Source: Caldithrix abyssi DSM 13497 (GTDB lineage Bacteria > Electryoneota > AABM5-125-24 > Hatepunaeales > Hatepunaeaceae). Taken from it: a stretch of 64,000 nucleotides of DNA. The stretch's first letter is position 1, and every line of letters begins with the position of its first letter. The DNA is taken from assembly GCA_945865405.1 (NCBI GenBank), contig CAMBDS010000001.1, positions 248,001 through 312,000 of the forward strand. The letters run 5' to 3'. The translations under genes were made by a program, and so were the position numbers. Positions 49,305 to 59,220 of this stretch are shown here, one piece after another. The notes beneath the pieces are model-generated. The model was given only the letters and a program-made list of their open reading frames with translations, was not told the origin of the DNA and searched no databases.

Positions 49305-49760
49305 ATGCGTAAAATAGAACGAATCGTCATTCATTGTAGCGACTCGGTTTTTGGTGACGCGACGCTGATCGACCACTGGCATAAGGAGCGCGGCTGGAAG
49401 GGGATCGGCTACCACTACGTGATCCTGAACGGTTATCCCGACGAAGCTTCGCACCGCTCGAAACGCCCGCAGTTCTGGCGCGACGGCGAGGTGCAGTCGG
49501 GCAGGTCGCTGGAGGAGGTTGGGGCTCATGTCAAGGGTGCCAACACTGGCTCTGTGGGGATATGTCTTATTGGTGGTGAGCAGTTCACCGGCGGGCAGTT
49601 TGCGTCGCTGAAGAGGCTGGTTGAGGAACTGAAGGTTCGCTTTCCGGGTGTAACTGTTGTGGGCCATTACGAGGCTCAAACGCCCGGTGATCTGCCGAAG
49701 AGCTGTCCGAATCTCGATATGGATTGGGTGCGGAGGCGGGTGAATTTAGCTATAGAGTAA
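49305..49760 (+). CDS. N-acetylmuramoyl-L-alanine amidase (Amidase_2-type endolysin)
   Basis: IVIHCSDS...DHWHKERGWKGIGYHYVI...GSVGICLIGG...VVGHYEAQTPGDLPKSCPNLDM. Confidence 0.88.
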   Translation: MRKIERIVIHCSDSVFGDATLIDHWHKERGWKGIGYHYVILNGYPDEASHRSKRPQFWRDGEVQSGRSLEEVGAHVKGANTGSVGICLIGGEQFTGGQFASLKRLVEELKVRFPGVTVVGHYEAQTPGDLPKSCPNLDMDWVRRRVNLAIE

Positions 49761-49771
49761 CATAAGGTGAT

Positions 49772-49800
49772 TTGACATTCCCGGACAGTTGAAGTATATT
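49772..49800 (+). promoter_or_regulatory. Putative promoter for the 49837/50085 gene pair
   Basis: TTGACA-N17-TATATT. Confidence 0.6.
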
Positions 49801-49836
49801 TAAATTAAATAAAGAAATTGAAGAGAGGAACGAATT

Positions 49837-50088
49837 ATGGCAAAGCCATTGGAGGCTCAATTCCAATACTACTTGGATCATCAGGACGAACTGGTCGCCA
49901 AGTACAACGGAAGGGTTATCGTCATCAAGGATGAGGAAGTTATCGGTGTTTTTGATGATGTAGTAGAAGCGGTTATAGAGACATCCAAAACTCATGAGAT
50001 GGGGACATTTTTGGTTCAAAAATGTCAACCTGAACTCGAGATGGTCACCTTTCATTCTCGAATCCGCTTTCCCAGTAAAGTCGCTTGA
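49837..50088 (+). CDS. DUF5678-like small protein
   Basis: LVAKYNGRVIVIKDEEVIGVFDDVVEAVIETSKTHEMGTFLVQKC. Confidence 0.6.
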   Translation: MAKPLEAQFQYYLDHQDELVAKYNGRVIVIKDEEVIGVFDDVVEAVIETSKTHEMGTFLVQKCQPELEMVTFHSRIRFPSKVA

Positions 50089-50555
50089 ATCACACGGTAA
50101 ACAGGGCTTTTACTTTCGAGTATTCTCAAGTCGTCAGTTCAATCATCACACCGGTTAGAGTGGGGTTGCATATTACTGATCCGATTAAGGTTACTCTCGA
50201 AACGGCATCGGAGAATGCGAAAGAATACAACGCAATTTGGGACACGGGCGCAACAAACACTGTTGTGACCCGGAAGATTGTCAAGGACTGCGGCTTGAAG
50301 CAGGTTGGGGTCATTACCATGAACACTACAAACGGCAATAGATTGTCAAAACAATACTTAATTTCTCTTTTCCTGCCAAATAGTGTTGCTGTCTATTCAA
50401 CCCTCCTGGTTTGCGAGGCGAATGTAGCCGGAGCCAATGTTTTGATAGGTATGGACGTCATTTCTCAAGGTGACTTCGCTTTGGGAAGCCCGAATGGTAA
50501 AACGATATTTTCTTTCAGGATACCGTCTCAACAAGCGACTGACTTCAGAAGTTAG
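50085..50555 (+). CDS. Retropepsin-like aspartic protease
   Basis: NAIWDTGATNTVVT active-site-like motif and VLIGMDVISQGDF; TTG start overlapping the upstream stop. Confidence 0.7.
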   Translation: MNHTVNRAFTFEYSQVVSSIITPVRVGLHITDPIKVTLETASENAKEYNAIWDTGATNTVVTRKIVKDCGLKQVGVITMNTTNGNRLSKQYLISLFLPNSVAVYSTLLVCEANVAGANVLIGMDVISQGDFALGSPNGKTIFSFRIPSQQATDFRS

Positions 50556-50712
50556 TCAATCTCAACTTTTTTTCCAAGCCGTAGAATGAAGTTGAAAATT
50601 GCAATAATGAGAATTTGTCCTCTCCTCCCCCAATTTGCCTTTCCTGCTTAATTTCCGTATCTTACCTCTTAGCCTCAAAATCCTGTTAACCCACCCAATC
50701 GGAAAATCGCAA

Positions 50713-53394
50713 GTGATCAAGCACTCGCTCATCGCGGCATTCGTCGCTACACTGTTGTTAATTCTCGTCAGTTGCTCCTACGCGGAGATTATCTATGAAC
50801 GAGGCTCGCTGATCGAGTTTTTCGCCGGTCACGAGGAGGGTTGCGCATACGACAACTGGCTGAGCCACATCTCCGAAGGGATCGCCCGCCCCGGCTTCAA
50901 CGACTACGGGCCTGCCGAGCTTGACAGCCAACGCAACGGCTTCGGTGCGTTTCAGATCATCGACAGCCTCCAGAATCCCGACAGAATACTCGCCGACTGG
51001 TACCGCATTTTCGCCAATATTTTGGCCGATGAATTGGACACCGCGTCGCTGATTCTCGACAACTCGTTCTTCGCCAATTTCTACGACATCGTCGTGCTTA
51101 CGGATCAGAACGAAGAGTACGTCATCCTGCGCGAAACCCTTGACAATAACTACTTCGACGACAACGGCACCGAAGACCAGTCCGACGACGTGCGAGGGTC
51201 TTTCCGCTACGGATGGGGCATCTACATCTTCAATCGCAACCCGCAAACCCCCAACATCGTCCTCGAAGTCCCCCATCCCTGCGACGACTTCGTCGTGCCG
51301 TTCGTCGGAATCGATACGTTCATCCGAATGGGAGCCGCCGCAATTTTCGTCACCGGAGCCGGTCGGGAAGTGAAGTGGACGAACGTCGGCCTGTTTGACA
51401 ACTCCAAATCCCGCTCCGACCCGACCCGCGTCGGCAACCGAAGCGCTTTCAACGAAGCTCACAAAGCCGTCGTTGATTCGATTCGTAACGAGTTTGTCGT
51501 CGTGATCCATAGCTACGACAGCGGCGGGCGGGAACTCGCTCAGTGCTTGCTCGCCTGTTATCCTGACGCAAGCCCCAACCTGCCAATCCTCGACTGGCAA
51601 AACCACCACGACATTCTCCACCTGACCCCCCTCTTCCCTATCGCCGCCAACACCATCGGCAATGCAGAGCATGAAGCCGTCCGTATCGACAACTATTACG
51701 CAATCTGGGAAATCGACAGCCCGGTCTATTACAACCACGAATTCCTCATATCGAACGACCTCGAATCGCTTGTCGGCTGGCCTTCGCCGCAGAGAAGCTA
51801 CTCAACCGACCATAACGAGTTAGCCCCAAGCGTCGAAAACTACATGCACGTCGAACATGACGAATTCCCCGACGTAATCCGGGAAGAGATCCTTAGCTTT
51901 TACCCTGTTGGCGGCGTCCCGACCTACCAGACCTATGCCAACGTGGTCGAGTTTTACCGCCCGCTTTATGACGCAGTTTACGCCTATTACCACCGCTCGC
52001 GATCAGTCACCGTCCCTGACGACTTCCCCAGAGTCCAAGCCGCAATCGACGCATCCTTTGGCGGCGATACGATCATCGTCAAGCCGGGCGTTTACCGCGA
52101 GTCGATCAACTACCACCACAAGAATTTGGTGATTGCCAGCGAATTCATGACCTCCGGCGACAACCGCACCATCGACGCGACGATCATCGAAAGCGACACC
52201 GCCAGCGTGGTTACTTTTGCGGGGTTTGAGGCAGGCTCGGCGAGGCTTTCCGGCTTCACTATCCGCGGCGGCAACAGCCTTGATGGCGGCGGCATCAGCA
52301 TAGTTGACGCAAGCCCGCGCATCGATCATTGCGTCGTTACGGCTAACACTGCCGAAGGCTACGGCGGGGGGATATTCTGCGGTAACTCGAGGCCCGTCAT
52401 CACCAACTGCACCGTGACCGGCAATCAGGCTGGTGACGGCGGTGGCGGGTTGTTTGGCTGGAACGGATCGATGCCGGTGCTCGTGAATACGATCCTTACC
52501 GGCAATGAACCAGCACAGATCGAGTTTCTCCGCCTCGGTGAGCCGAACACGTTAACCTGCGAATACTCGGACGTGCTGGGCGGTTTGGAGGGCATCGTCA
52601 CAGGCAACAACGTCCAGATTCTCTGGCACGAGAGCAACTTCGACGCTGACCCGATGTTCCTCGGGCCCGAGCAAGGCAACTTCCGCCTCTCGCCGTTCAG
52701 CCCGTGCGTCAATTCCGGGTCGCCGCTTGGAGCTAAAGACGCCGACAGCACCGTCGCCGACGTCGGGGCACTGGCTATACACTTCAGGAACATCGTCACG
52801 ACCCCCGGCAGATTGGATTTTGCGGGCTACGAGATCGGATTGCCCGACAGCTTGGAGCTGATGATTTCCAACGTCGGGAGCGACACGATAGAGATTTTGC
52901 CGCGCGACATTTCGCCGCACAACTCGCCGTTCTCCATCGGTGGCGCGAATGAGGCGGTTGACCTGCTTCCCGATTCGTCGCTGACGGTTTGGGTGCTGTT
53001 TGCTCCGCAAGATTCGGGCGACCATCGCGCGACGTTATTGATCGCCTCTGACCAGCCGGGCGAAGAGGTTACTCGAATTACCGTTCGGGCGTCGTTGTTG
53101 GGGGTTGACGACAGCGGCAACCCTGCCCCGTCGGAGTTCCGGCTTCTGGGGGCTTATCCCAACCCGTTTAACAGCACGGTCAGCATCGGCTACCAGACTC
53201 CGGTTGCGGGGGTTGTGACTTTGAAGGTGTTCGACCTTTCGGGGCGAGAGGTTGCGACGCTTGCGAGTGGGAGGCAAGGTGCGGGGGAGCATCGGGTGGT
53301 TTGGAGTGCGGACGGGCAACCGGCGGGGCTTTACTTTTGCCGGATGGAGGCGGGAGGGGTTAGCAGGTCGGTGAAGATGGTTTTGGTGAGGTGA
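50713..53394 (+). CDS. Secreted beta-helix protein with unknown N-terminal domain and T9SS sorting domain
   Basis: GTG start with signal peptide VIKHSLIAAFVATLLLILVSCSYA; VPDDFPRVQAAIDASFGGDTIIVKPGVYRESI; YPNPFNSTVSIGYQTPVAG...LYFCRMEAGGVSRSVKMVLVR. Confidence 0.78.
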   Translation: MIKHSLIAAFVATLLLILVSCSYAEIIYERGSLIEFFAGHEEGCAYDNWLSHISEGIARPGFNDYGPAELDSQRNGFGAFQIIDSLQNPDRILADWYRIFANILADELDTASLILDNSFFANFYDIVVLTDQNEEYVILRETLDNNYFDDNGTEDQSDDVRGSFRYGWGIYIFNRNPQTPNIVLEVPHPCDDFVVPFVGIDTFIRMGAAAIFVTGAGREVKWTNVGLFDNSKSRSDPTRVGNRSAFNEAHKAVVDSIRNEFVVVIHSYDSGGRELAQCLLACYPDASPNLPILDWQNHHDILHLTPLFPIAANTIGNAEHEAVRIDNYYAIWEIDSPVYYNHEFLISNDLESLVGWPSPQRSYSTDHNELAPSVENYMHVEHDEFPDVIREEILSFYPVGGVPTYQTYANVVEFYRPLYDAVYAYYHRSRSVTVPDDFPRVQAAIDASFGGDTIIVKPGVYRESINYHHKNLVIASEFMTSGDNRTIDATIIESDTASVVTFAGFEAGSARLSGFTIRGGNSLDGGGISIVDASPRIDHCVVTANTAEGYGGGIFCGNSRPVITNCTVTGNQAGDGGGGLFGWNGSMPVLVNTILTGNEPAQIEFLRLGEPNTLTCEYSDVLGGLEGIVTGNNVQILWHESNFDADPMFLGPEQGNFRLSPFSPCVNSGSPLGAKDADSTVADVGALAIHFRNIVTTPGRLDFAGYEIGLPDSLELMISNVGSDTIEILPRDISPHNSPFSIGGANEAVDLLPDSSLTVWVLFAPQDSGDHRATLLIASDQPGEEVTRITVRASLLGVDDSGNPAPSEFRLLGAYPNPFNSTVSIGYQTPVAGVVTLKVFDLSGREVATLASGRQGAGEHRVVWSADGQPAGLYFCRMEAGGVSRSVKMVLVR

Positions 53395-53534
53395 GGCGTT
53401 AAGCTTTACTATTTCCGCTTTCCCAGAATTCATTGTTTCCCTAAATCGAATCAACTAAGCCTTAATTGATATTTGTAATATCCCATAGTTAATATAAAGA
53501 AATGCAAAAATTCTGAACAATTTTGAAACTCCAC

Positions 53535-53563
53535 TTGCATGAATGCACACCACTAACTATAAT
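53535..53563 (+). promoter_or_regulatory. Putative sigma70-type promoter
   Basis: TTGCAT-N17-TATAAT about 60 bp upstream of the 53626 ORF. Confidence 0.55.
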
Positions 53564-53625
53564 AAGATACAATCAAGCAGGTATACCATTACCTGCGTCA
53601 AACTAAATAGTGATTTGGAGGTAGT

Positions 53626-54111
53626 GTGAGACGATTTTTGATCGTATCGATATTCATTTTGCCAGTGTTTATTGTTGGTTGCGCGACAATAATAAGCGGC
53701 TCAAAACAACAAGTTTCTGTAAACTCGACTCCAGAAAATGCGGAAGTTTCGGTAAAAACGCTTGGAGGCATCTCAGTTTTTAATGGACGCACGCCAGCAT
53801 CAGTCACACTTGCTCGCAAAAATGAGTACCTTGTTACCGTCAAACTATCTGGCTATTCGGATCAGACCATTCAGATCAGCAAGTCTGTCAACACATGGGT
53901 GATCGGAAACCTATTGTGCGGCGGTATTCCAGGATTGGTAGTAGACGGAGTGACAGGAGCACTTTGGAATCTTGAACCTGAAGCAATTCATGTTGCGTTG
54001 GTAATTGCCATGCTGGACGGAAAATCGGTCTATTATGCCGTCTTAGGGATGCACGATGACAATGGACAACTGCGAACCCTTGCAGTGCCGATGGTTCCGC
54101 TTCTAAATTGA
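53626..54111 (+). CDS. PEGA-domain lipoprotein
   Basis: Lipobox VGC; VSVNSTPENAEVSVKTLGG...GRTPASVTLARKNEYLVTVKLSGY. Confidence 0.78.
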   Translation: MRRFLIVSIFILPVFIVGCATIISGSKQQVSVNSTPENAEVSVKTLGGISVFNGRTPASVTLARKNEYLVTVKLSGYSDQTIQISKSVNTWVIGNLLCGGIPGLVVDGVTGALWNLEPEAIHVALVIAMLDGKSVYYAVLGMHDDNGQLRTLAVPMVPLLN

Positions 54112-55418
54112 GTATCGTCCGATCGTTTGTTAAGCTTGCTCTGGTCGTTTTCCTTATTGGGATCATTACTATAAGCTCCAATGCAGCATCAAATGAAAAC
54201 AAAGTGTCTATCCGGAGCTCAAGAAATGTTGAGTACCAAACGCCTGATGTTTGTCAGGCGTTTGTTCTCTCTCAAATACAAAATTATCAAAAAAAATCCG
54301 ATCACATTTCTATACATCGTTGTCCGTTCAAGCGATCGTGTTCAAATTATGCTGAATTTGCGATCAGGTATTATGGTTTAGTACCCGGGTTGGTTGTTTT
54401 TTTGGACCGCTATCTTTATCGTGAAAATATTGCCGCTCGTCATCACTATCCAAGAAGTGTATCTACAGACGGGAGGTTGCTATTAGATGATGAATGGTTT
54501 CTTCCTCCTCCGCAAAATGATATTGAAATAGCTGTTAATCAGGAACATATATCCAGAAATCAGTCAGGTTTCTTGATTAAGTCAAATACCATGACTGTGA
54601 TTGGCGATTCGTCCACTGCTTGGGCCGATGCATTATATCTAAGTAGAGATTATGAGAACGCAGCGTTAGCTTACAGATATGCTGCTTTTGCAACACAAGA
54701 CGTTAAAATAAAAAATCAAATAAATTACCAAATTACCCGTTGTTATCTTGCTTCAGAAAATTACTCTAAAGCGATGATTTGGGGAACGCAATGTGTAGTC
54801 GATGCGAAAGATTCGATAAAGTTGTCACGTTCAATAACAATGCTTGGTATTATATATGAACTACAACATCTAAGTCCTTTGGCAGAAATACAATTTAGGA
54901 ATTCAATCTCAATTGATGGCTTTGCTTTGGCAATGGCAGGAATGGGCTTAGTCTATGCTGAACAGAGAAATTGGATATTGTCTAAGCAATGGTTTGATAG
55001 CGCAGCGAAGGCCGAATTAAATGAATTCCAATCACTCAAATTTCAAAATCTATCTAACTATTTACAAAAATCAGAAGAAATCCCGAAAATTTCAGAAGCG
55101 ACATGTGCAACTCTGTCAGCCTTATTACCAGGGGCCGGACAGATCTATTCGGGACATAGTATTGATGGAATCCAAGCATTTTTGGCTGTGGCTACATTTT
55201 CGTTGGCAACTTGGTCCGCATGGCGTTACGAACACCAAAATGATAGACCATATTATGGTGCAGTCTCATTAGGCACAGTTACACTTACCTTGTATACTTC
55301 CAATGTTTGGGGCGGTTGGCGTACCGCAACTTTCCATAATGCTCATCAAGAGGAACTTTTCATCAAGTCGATTCGAGAAGGAATACTAAACGCCGAACTC
55401 GCATTACCTCCTCTGTGA
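54108..55418 (+). CDS. YidD-like domain fused to TPR-like region and C-terminal membrane domain
   Basis: HRCPFKRSCSNYAEFAIRYYGLVPGLVVFLDRYLYREN (YidD-like); TPR-like middle; SALLPGAGQIYSGHSIDGIQAFLAVATFSL C-terminal TM region. Confidence 0.7.
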   Translation: MSIVRSFVKLALVVFLIGIITISSNAASNENKVSIRSSRNVEYQTPDVCQAFVLSQIQNYQKKSDHISIHRCPFKRSCSNYAEFAIRYYGLVPGLVVFLDRYLYRENIAARHHYPRSVSTDGRLLLDDEWFLPPPQNDIEIAVNQEHISRNQSGFLIKSNTMTVIGDSSTAWADALYLSRDYENAALAYRYAAFATQDVKIKNQINYQITRCYLASENYSKAMIWGTQCVVDAKDSIKLSRSITMLGIIYELQHLSPLAEIQFRNSISIDGFALAMAGMGLVYAEQRNWILSKQWFDSAAKAELNEFQSLKFQNLSNYLQKSEEIPKISEATCATLSALLPGAGQIYSGHSIDGIQAFLAVATFSLATWSAWRYEHQNDRPYYGAVSLGTVTLTLYTSNVWGGWRTATFHNAHQEELFIKSIREGILNAELALPPL

Positions 55419-55519
55419 GTGCTACCCCCCACTTTCCTTTTTCCTCTTTCCGCTTTTCACTTGCTTTCCCTCGTTCTTTACCCTATCTTATTGTCACAAC
55501 CTATTACTACGGCACCGCG

Positions 55520-58500
55520 ATGCAGCTTCTCGCCAGCCTCACACTCGTCCTCCTCCTCAGCCTTCCCGGCTTTGCCGAGAGGAGCCTCCGCGCCACGTCT
55601 CCGGGCGGCGCGGGCGACCCGTTCAACCCGTTTGCCCCTGAAACGCTCGCCGTAGATCCGGTCGGGATCGTTGTCGAGGGCGGTTTCGTCAGCCTTGACT
55701 GGACAGCCTCCCGACGCACCCTGAACCACCAGACCCTCACCGGCTACCTGATCTACGCCGGGAATGACCCCCAAAGACTCCGCCTCATCGACTACTCAGT
55801 ATCGAATTTCGCCAGCACCCGCGCCGGCACAGATAACTACTTCGCCGTCAAAGCTCTCTACGCCGGAGCCGAGCCCGACCGACGCAAATTACGCGACGCG
55901 AACCGGGACGATGGCGTTTTGCTCGACTTCGAGGACGACGAAGCCGATCTACTTCCCTATGATGACGACGAGGACGTTCAAGGCAACCGCTGGGAGGTCT
56001 CGGACGATGAAGCCTTCCCCCCTTCCGAGCAGTCGTTGAAGCTGTTCGGCAACACCTGGAAGCGCCTTCCGTTCCGTCGGCAGGTGATCGAGGACGCCTC
56101 CGTCTGGCAGATCTCGGTGATGTCGGTCGATGGCGATACGTCCGCCGAGTTGCAAGCGTTCGGTATCGGGGACGGGTCGGAGAAGCTGATCTACTCATTC
56201 TATGGCCGCGAGACTGTCTGGGACGCCGAGTGGATGGTCGCCAATCAGGAAGCTCGCCGCCGCAACCGCTGGGAGACATTCCGCCTGCGCATCGGGTACG
56301 ACTGGATGGTGCGCTACGGATACCTCCCGTCCATCGACGAACTCTACTTCATCAACGACAACGACACCACCAACCCCGCCGCGACTATCTACTTCGATGA
56401 ACTGATCGACTTGACCGGCTCGCTCGACCCCGAACCCTTCCCGAAAGCCCAATGGGCTGTCGATCCGACCGTCGAAGGCAATGGCGTCGCCATCCGTTTC
56501 CGTGCCAACGTCGAAAACCGTGACAGGCAAGGCGTTTCGCTCCTTTGGGACTTCGGTGACGGGATGACAGGCACAGGCTTCGAGCCACTCCACATTTTCC
56601 CTGACAACGCCACCTATCGCGTAGGTCTTGCCGCTACGGGAGTCGAAGGATTGACCGGCAGGACGAGCCTGTTGGTCGAGGCCGGCGAGGCTCGAATTGC
56701 GCAGTCGGTAGATCTGGCATTCTCCGGTGACGTGATGCTGGCTCGTCGCTACGAACAGAACGGCGGGATCATCCAGCGGCTTGGGCCTGAAGCAATTTTC
56801 TCGCGCATCCGTCACAGAACGACCGCCGCCGATATCTTCGTCATCAACCTCGAATGCCCGTTGACCGATGAAGGCACCCCTCACCCGACTAAAGACATCT
56901 TCTTCCGCGGCAGACCGGCCAATGTCGCCGCGCTGACTTACGCCGGAGTCGATGTCGCCAACCTCGCTAACAACCACGTCAGCGACTACGGTGCGCGAGG
57001 ATTGCAGGAAAGTTCTCAGGTTCTCGATGCGGCAGGAATCCTCTACAGCGGCGCAGGGCAGAACGAATACGAGGCGATGCGACCCGCCTTCAAGACGGTC
57101 AATGGCATGCGCTTCGGGTTCATCGGCTTCTGCAACCGCACCGGGCGCGACTACAACGCAAGACCCTACCTTGACGCCGGGTTCGACAAGGACGGCTACC
57201 TTTGGTTGACCGCCGACAACATCCTTCAGACCATTCCGCAAACGAATGAACTCTGTGACTACCTGATCGTCTCAATTCACGGTGGCACTGAGTACGCCGA
57301 GGAGCCAATGGCAGTCCGCCCCCGCGACCCCGACTATTCATCCGAATGGCCGATCTTTCCACCTGCTGAACTTGACTCGGCAACGCGACAACTGGCGCAC
57401 ATGGCTATCGACCTCGGTGCAGACCTCATCATCCAGCACCATCCGCACGTCCTGCAAGGCTTTGAGGTGTACAACGGCGTGCCGATTGCTTCGAGCCTCG
57501 GTAACTTCGCATTTGATCAGGACTTCTCCGAGACTTGGCCCTCGGCGCTGATCTGGGCGAAGTTCACGCGGGACGGGTTGCAGTCATTCGAGATTGAGCC
57601 TGTCTTCGTCGATAACTACTACCCGACTCCCGCCATCGGCAACCTTGGTGCGGCGATTCTCGACCGTCTCAGTGCTTACTCGACCCCGCTCAACGCCACC
57701 GTTTACGCTGACTATGGCCGGATGCGGGGCGTAGTCGCCCTTCACCCGGAGAAACTAAGCCGTCATGAGGAGGCTCTTGAAGCCGATGTCGATTTCCGTT
57801 ACTTCCAGCAGGGTGACTTCTATCGCTCGGCTCCGATCAGGGTGCGTCCCGGTGCTTACGTTCGTGAAGTGACGAGGCTTTTGCCTGAGGCGAATGATGA
57901 GAGTGTGGAAGTGAGGCTGGGGAGGGAGATACTACTGGTGGGGAATATGGAGATGGAGGGTGCGCAGAGTTGGTTATACAATTCCGCCTTTGAGGCTCGC
58001 GATTCGCAATTCGTCGTCGAAGGCAGGTATTCCTCCAAGCTTTGGCGAAATCAAGGCCAACAGGACGGCGTCACTGATATGTTGCAACGCATCCCCACCC
58101 GTCAGGGCGACCCGTTGACGCTTGCCGGTTGGGTCAAGCTGATTAACGGGCGGGATGCGGCTCTTTCGGCGAGGTACTACCGCTATCGCTACGACAACCA
58201 GCCACAGAACATCATCGGCGCGGACGAAACCGTCGAAGGCCGCCACCAGGGGACGTTCGACTGGCGCTACGTCTGGCAGGACCTGACGGTGCCGCAGGGA
58301 TGCGACTACCTCAATGTGCGCTGGCAGCTTTACGGAGCCCAGCAGGGTGGCGGCAACCAGATGTGGACGGACGAGGTGAAGCTTATCCGCTGGGAAGAGT
58401 GGCAAAGCCTTGCTGACGCGGTGCCGCTCGACTACCCGAACGACTATTACTATATGCAGGTACAGACGCGCAGGCCTGTGGAAGAGGGGAGAGTGGAGTA

Positions 58501-58525
58501 TAAGAGTGTGAGGTTGGGGGAGTGA
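55520..58525 (+). CDS. Secreted CapA/PGA_cap-family metallophosphatase-like protein with PKD-like domain
   Basis: FSGDVMLARR...VINLECPLTDEG...VDVANLANNHVSDYG...HGGTEY...LGADLIIQHHPHVLQGFEVYNGVPIASSLGNFAFDQ. Confidence 0.85.
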   Translation: MQLLASLTLVLLLSLPGFAERSLRATSPGGAGDPFNPFAPETLAVDPVGIVVEGGFVSLDWTASRRTLNHQTLTGYLIYAGNDPQRLRLIDYSVSNFASTRAGTDNYFAVKALYAGAEPDRRKLRDANRDDGVLLDFEDDEADLLPYDDDEDVQGNRWEVSDDEAFPPSEQSLKLFGNTWKRLPFRRQVIEDASVWQISVMSVDGDTSAELQAFGIGDGSEKLIYSFYGRETVWDAEWMVANQEARRRNRWETFRLRIGYDWMVRYGYLPSIDELYFINDNDTTNPAATIYFDELIDLTGSLDPEPFPKAQWAVDPTVEGNGVAIRFRANVENRDRQGVSLLWDFGDGMTGTGFEPLHIFPDNATYRVGLAATGVEGLTGRTSLLVEAGEARIAQSVDLAFSGDVMLARRYEQNGGIIQRLGPEAIFSRIRHRTTAADIFVINLECPLTDEGTPHPTKDIFFRGRPANVAALTYAGVDVANLANNHVSDYGARGLQESSQVLDAAGILYSGAGQNEYEAMRPAFKTVNGMRFGFIGFCNRTGRDYNARPYLDAGFDKDGYLWLTADNILQTIPQTNELCDYLIVSIHGGTEYAEEPMAVRPRDPDYSSEWPIFPPAELDSATRQLAHMAIDLGADLIIQHHPHVLQGFEVYNGVPIASSLGNFAFDQDFSETWPSALIWAKFTRDGLQSFEIEPVFVDNYYPTPAIGNLGAAILDRLSAYSTPLNATVYADYGRMRGVVALHPEKLSRHEEALEADVDFRYFQQGDFYRSAPIRVRPGAYVREVTRLLPEANDESVEVRLGREILLVGNMEMEGAQSWLYNSAFEARDSQFVVEGRYSSKLWRNQGQQDGVTDMLQRIPTRQGDPLTLAGWVKLINGRDAALSARYYRYRYDNQPQNIIGADETVEGRHQGTFDWRYVWQDLTVPQGCDYLNVRWQLYGAQQGGGNQMWTDEVKLIRWEEWQSLADAVPLDYPNDYYYMQVQTRRPVEEGRVEYKSVRLGE

Positions 58526-58528
58526 AAA

Positions 58529-59041
58529 GTGGATAACCTTACCATTCGGCGCTTCGACCCTGAAAGCGACTCCATCGAGGAACTGACGCTGCTGCTGAAC
58601 CGGGCGTATAAGATCCTCGCTGATATGGGGCTGCGTTACTGGGCGACATGGCAGGGTCCGGATGTGACGGCAGACCGGATCAAGGACAAGCACTGCTTTG
58701 TCGCGTTTCAGGACGGCAAGCTGGTCGGGACGATAACGTATGCGCCGCCGGACAAGAAGAAGGGCGGGTCGCCGTGGTACGACCGCGCGGAGGTTGCCGG
58801 GATCGGGCAGTTTGGCGTCGAGCCGGGCTTGCAGGGTAAGGGGATCGGGCTCGAGATCATGCAATTCATCGAGGATCACGCCAAGGCGGACGGCGCGGGG
58901 GAGCTTGCGCTTGATACGGCTGAATCGGCTAAGCACCTGACCCAATGGTACGAGCGGCTGGGGTATCGGTTCATCGAGCATGTGCAATGGGATCAGGTGA
59001 ACTATCGGAGCGTGGTGATGAGTAAAAAGCTGAGCGAGTAG
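58529..59041 (+). CDS. GNAT-family N-acetyltransferase
   Basis: AGIGQFGVEPGLQGKGIGLEIMQFIEDHAKADGAGELALDTAESAKHLTQWYERLGYRFIE. Confidence 0.88.
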   Translation: MDNLTIRRFDPESDSIEELTLLLNRAYKILADMGLRYWATWQGPDVTADRIKDKHCFVAFQDGKLVGTITYAPPDKKKGGSPWYDRAEVAGIGQFGVEPGLQGKGIGLEIMQFIEDHAKADGAGELALDTAESAKHLTQWYERLGYRFIEHVQWDQVNYRSVVMSKKLSE

Positions 59042-59084
59042 CCGAAGGAGATGACGACACCACCAGAAAAGGACGGGGAGACCA

Positions 59085-59220
59085 CGGATACATCAAAAAT
59101 CGATCACTGAGTCACAGAAGTCTGGAAAGGCTTATTGGATTGTGGATACAGGCGTGATCGATTTGTGATCGAAAAAAGTTTAAGGTTTAAAGTTTAAGGT
59201 TGAAGGGACGAAAGGAGTAT
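59085..59220 (-). ncRNA. Possible small RNA with promoter and stem plus U-tract
   Basis: Minus strand TTGACT(59255-59250)-N17-TATATT(59232-59227); downstream 11-bp stem AAATCGATCAC/GTGATCGATTT (59154-59164 with 59097-59107) then ATTTTTGAT; no CDS in between. Confidence 0.35.

Noticed and set aside
50758-51738. 326-aa minus-strand ORF
   Set aside because: Antisense to the well-supported 50713-53394 secreted gene; Val/Gly-rich shadow ORF.
56195-57241. 348-aa minus-strand ORF
   Set aside because: Antisense to the CapA-like gene with clear conserved motifs; shadow ORF.
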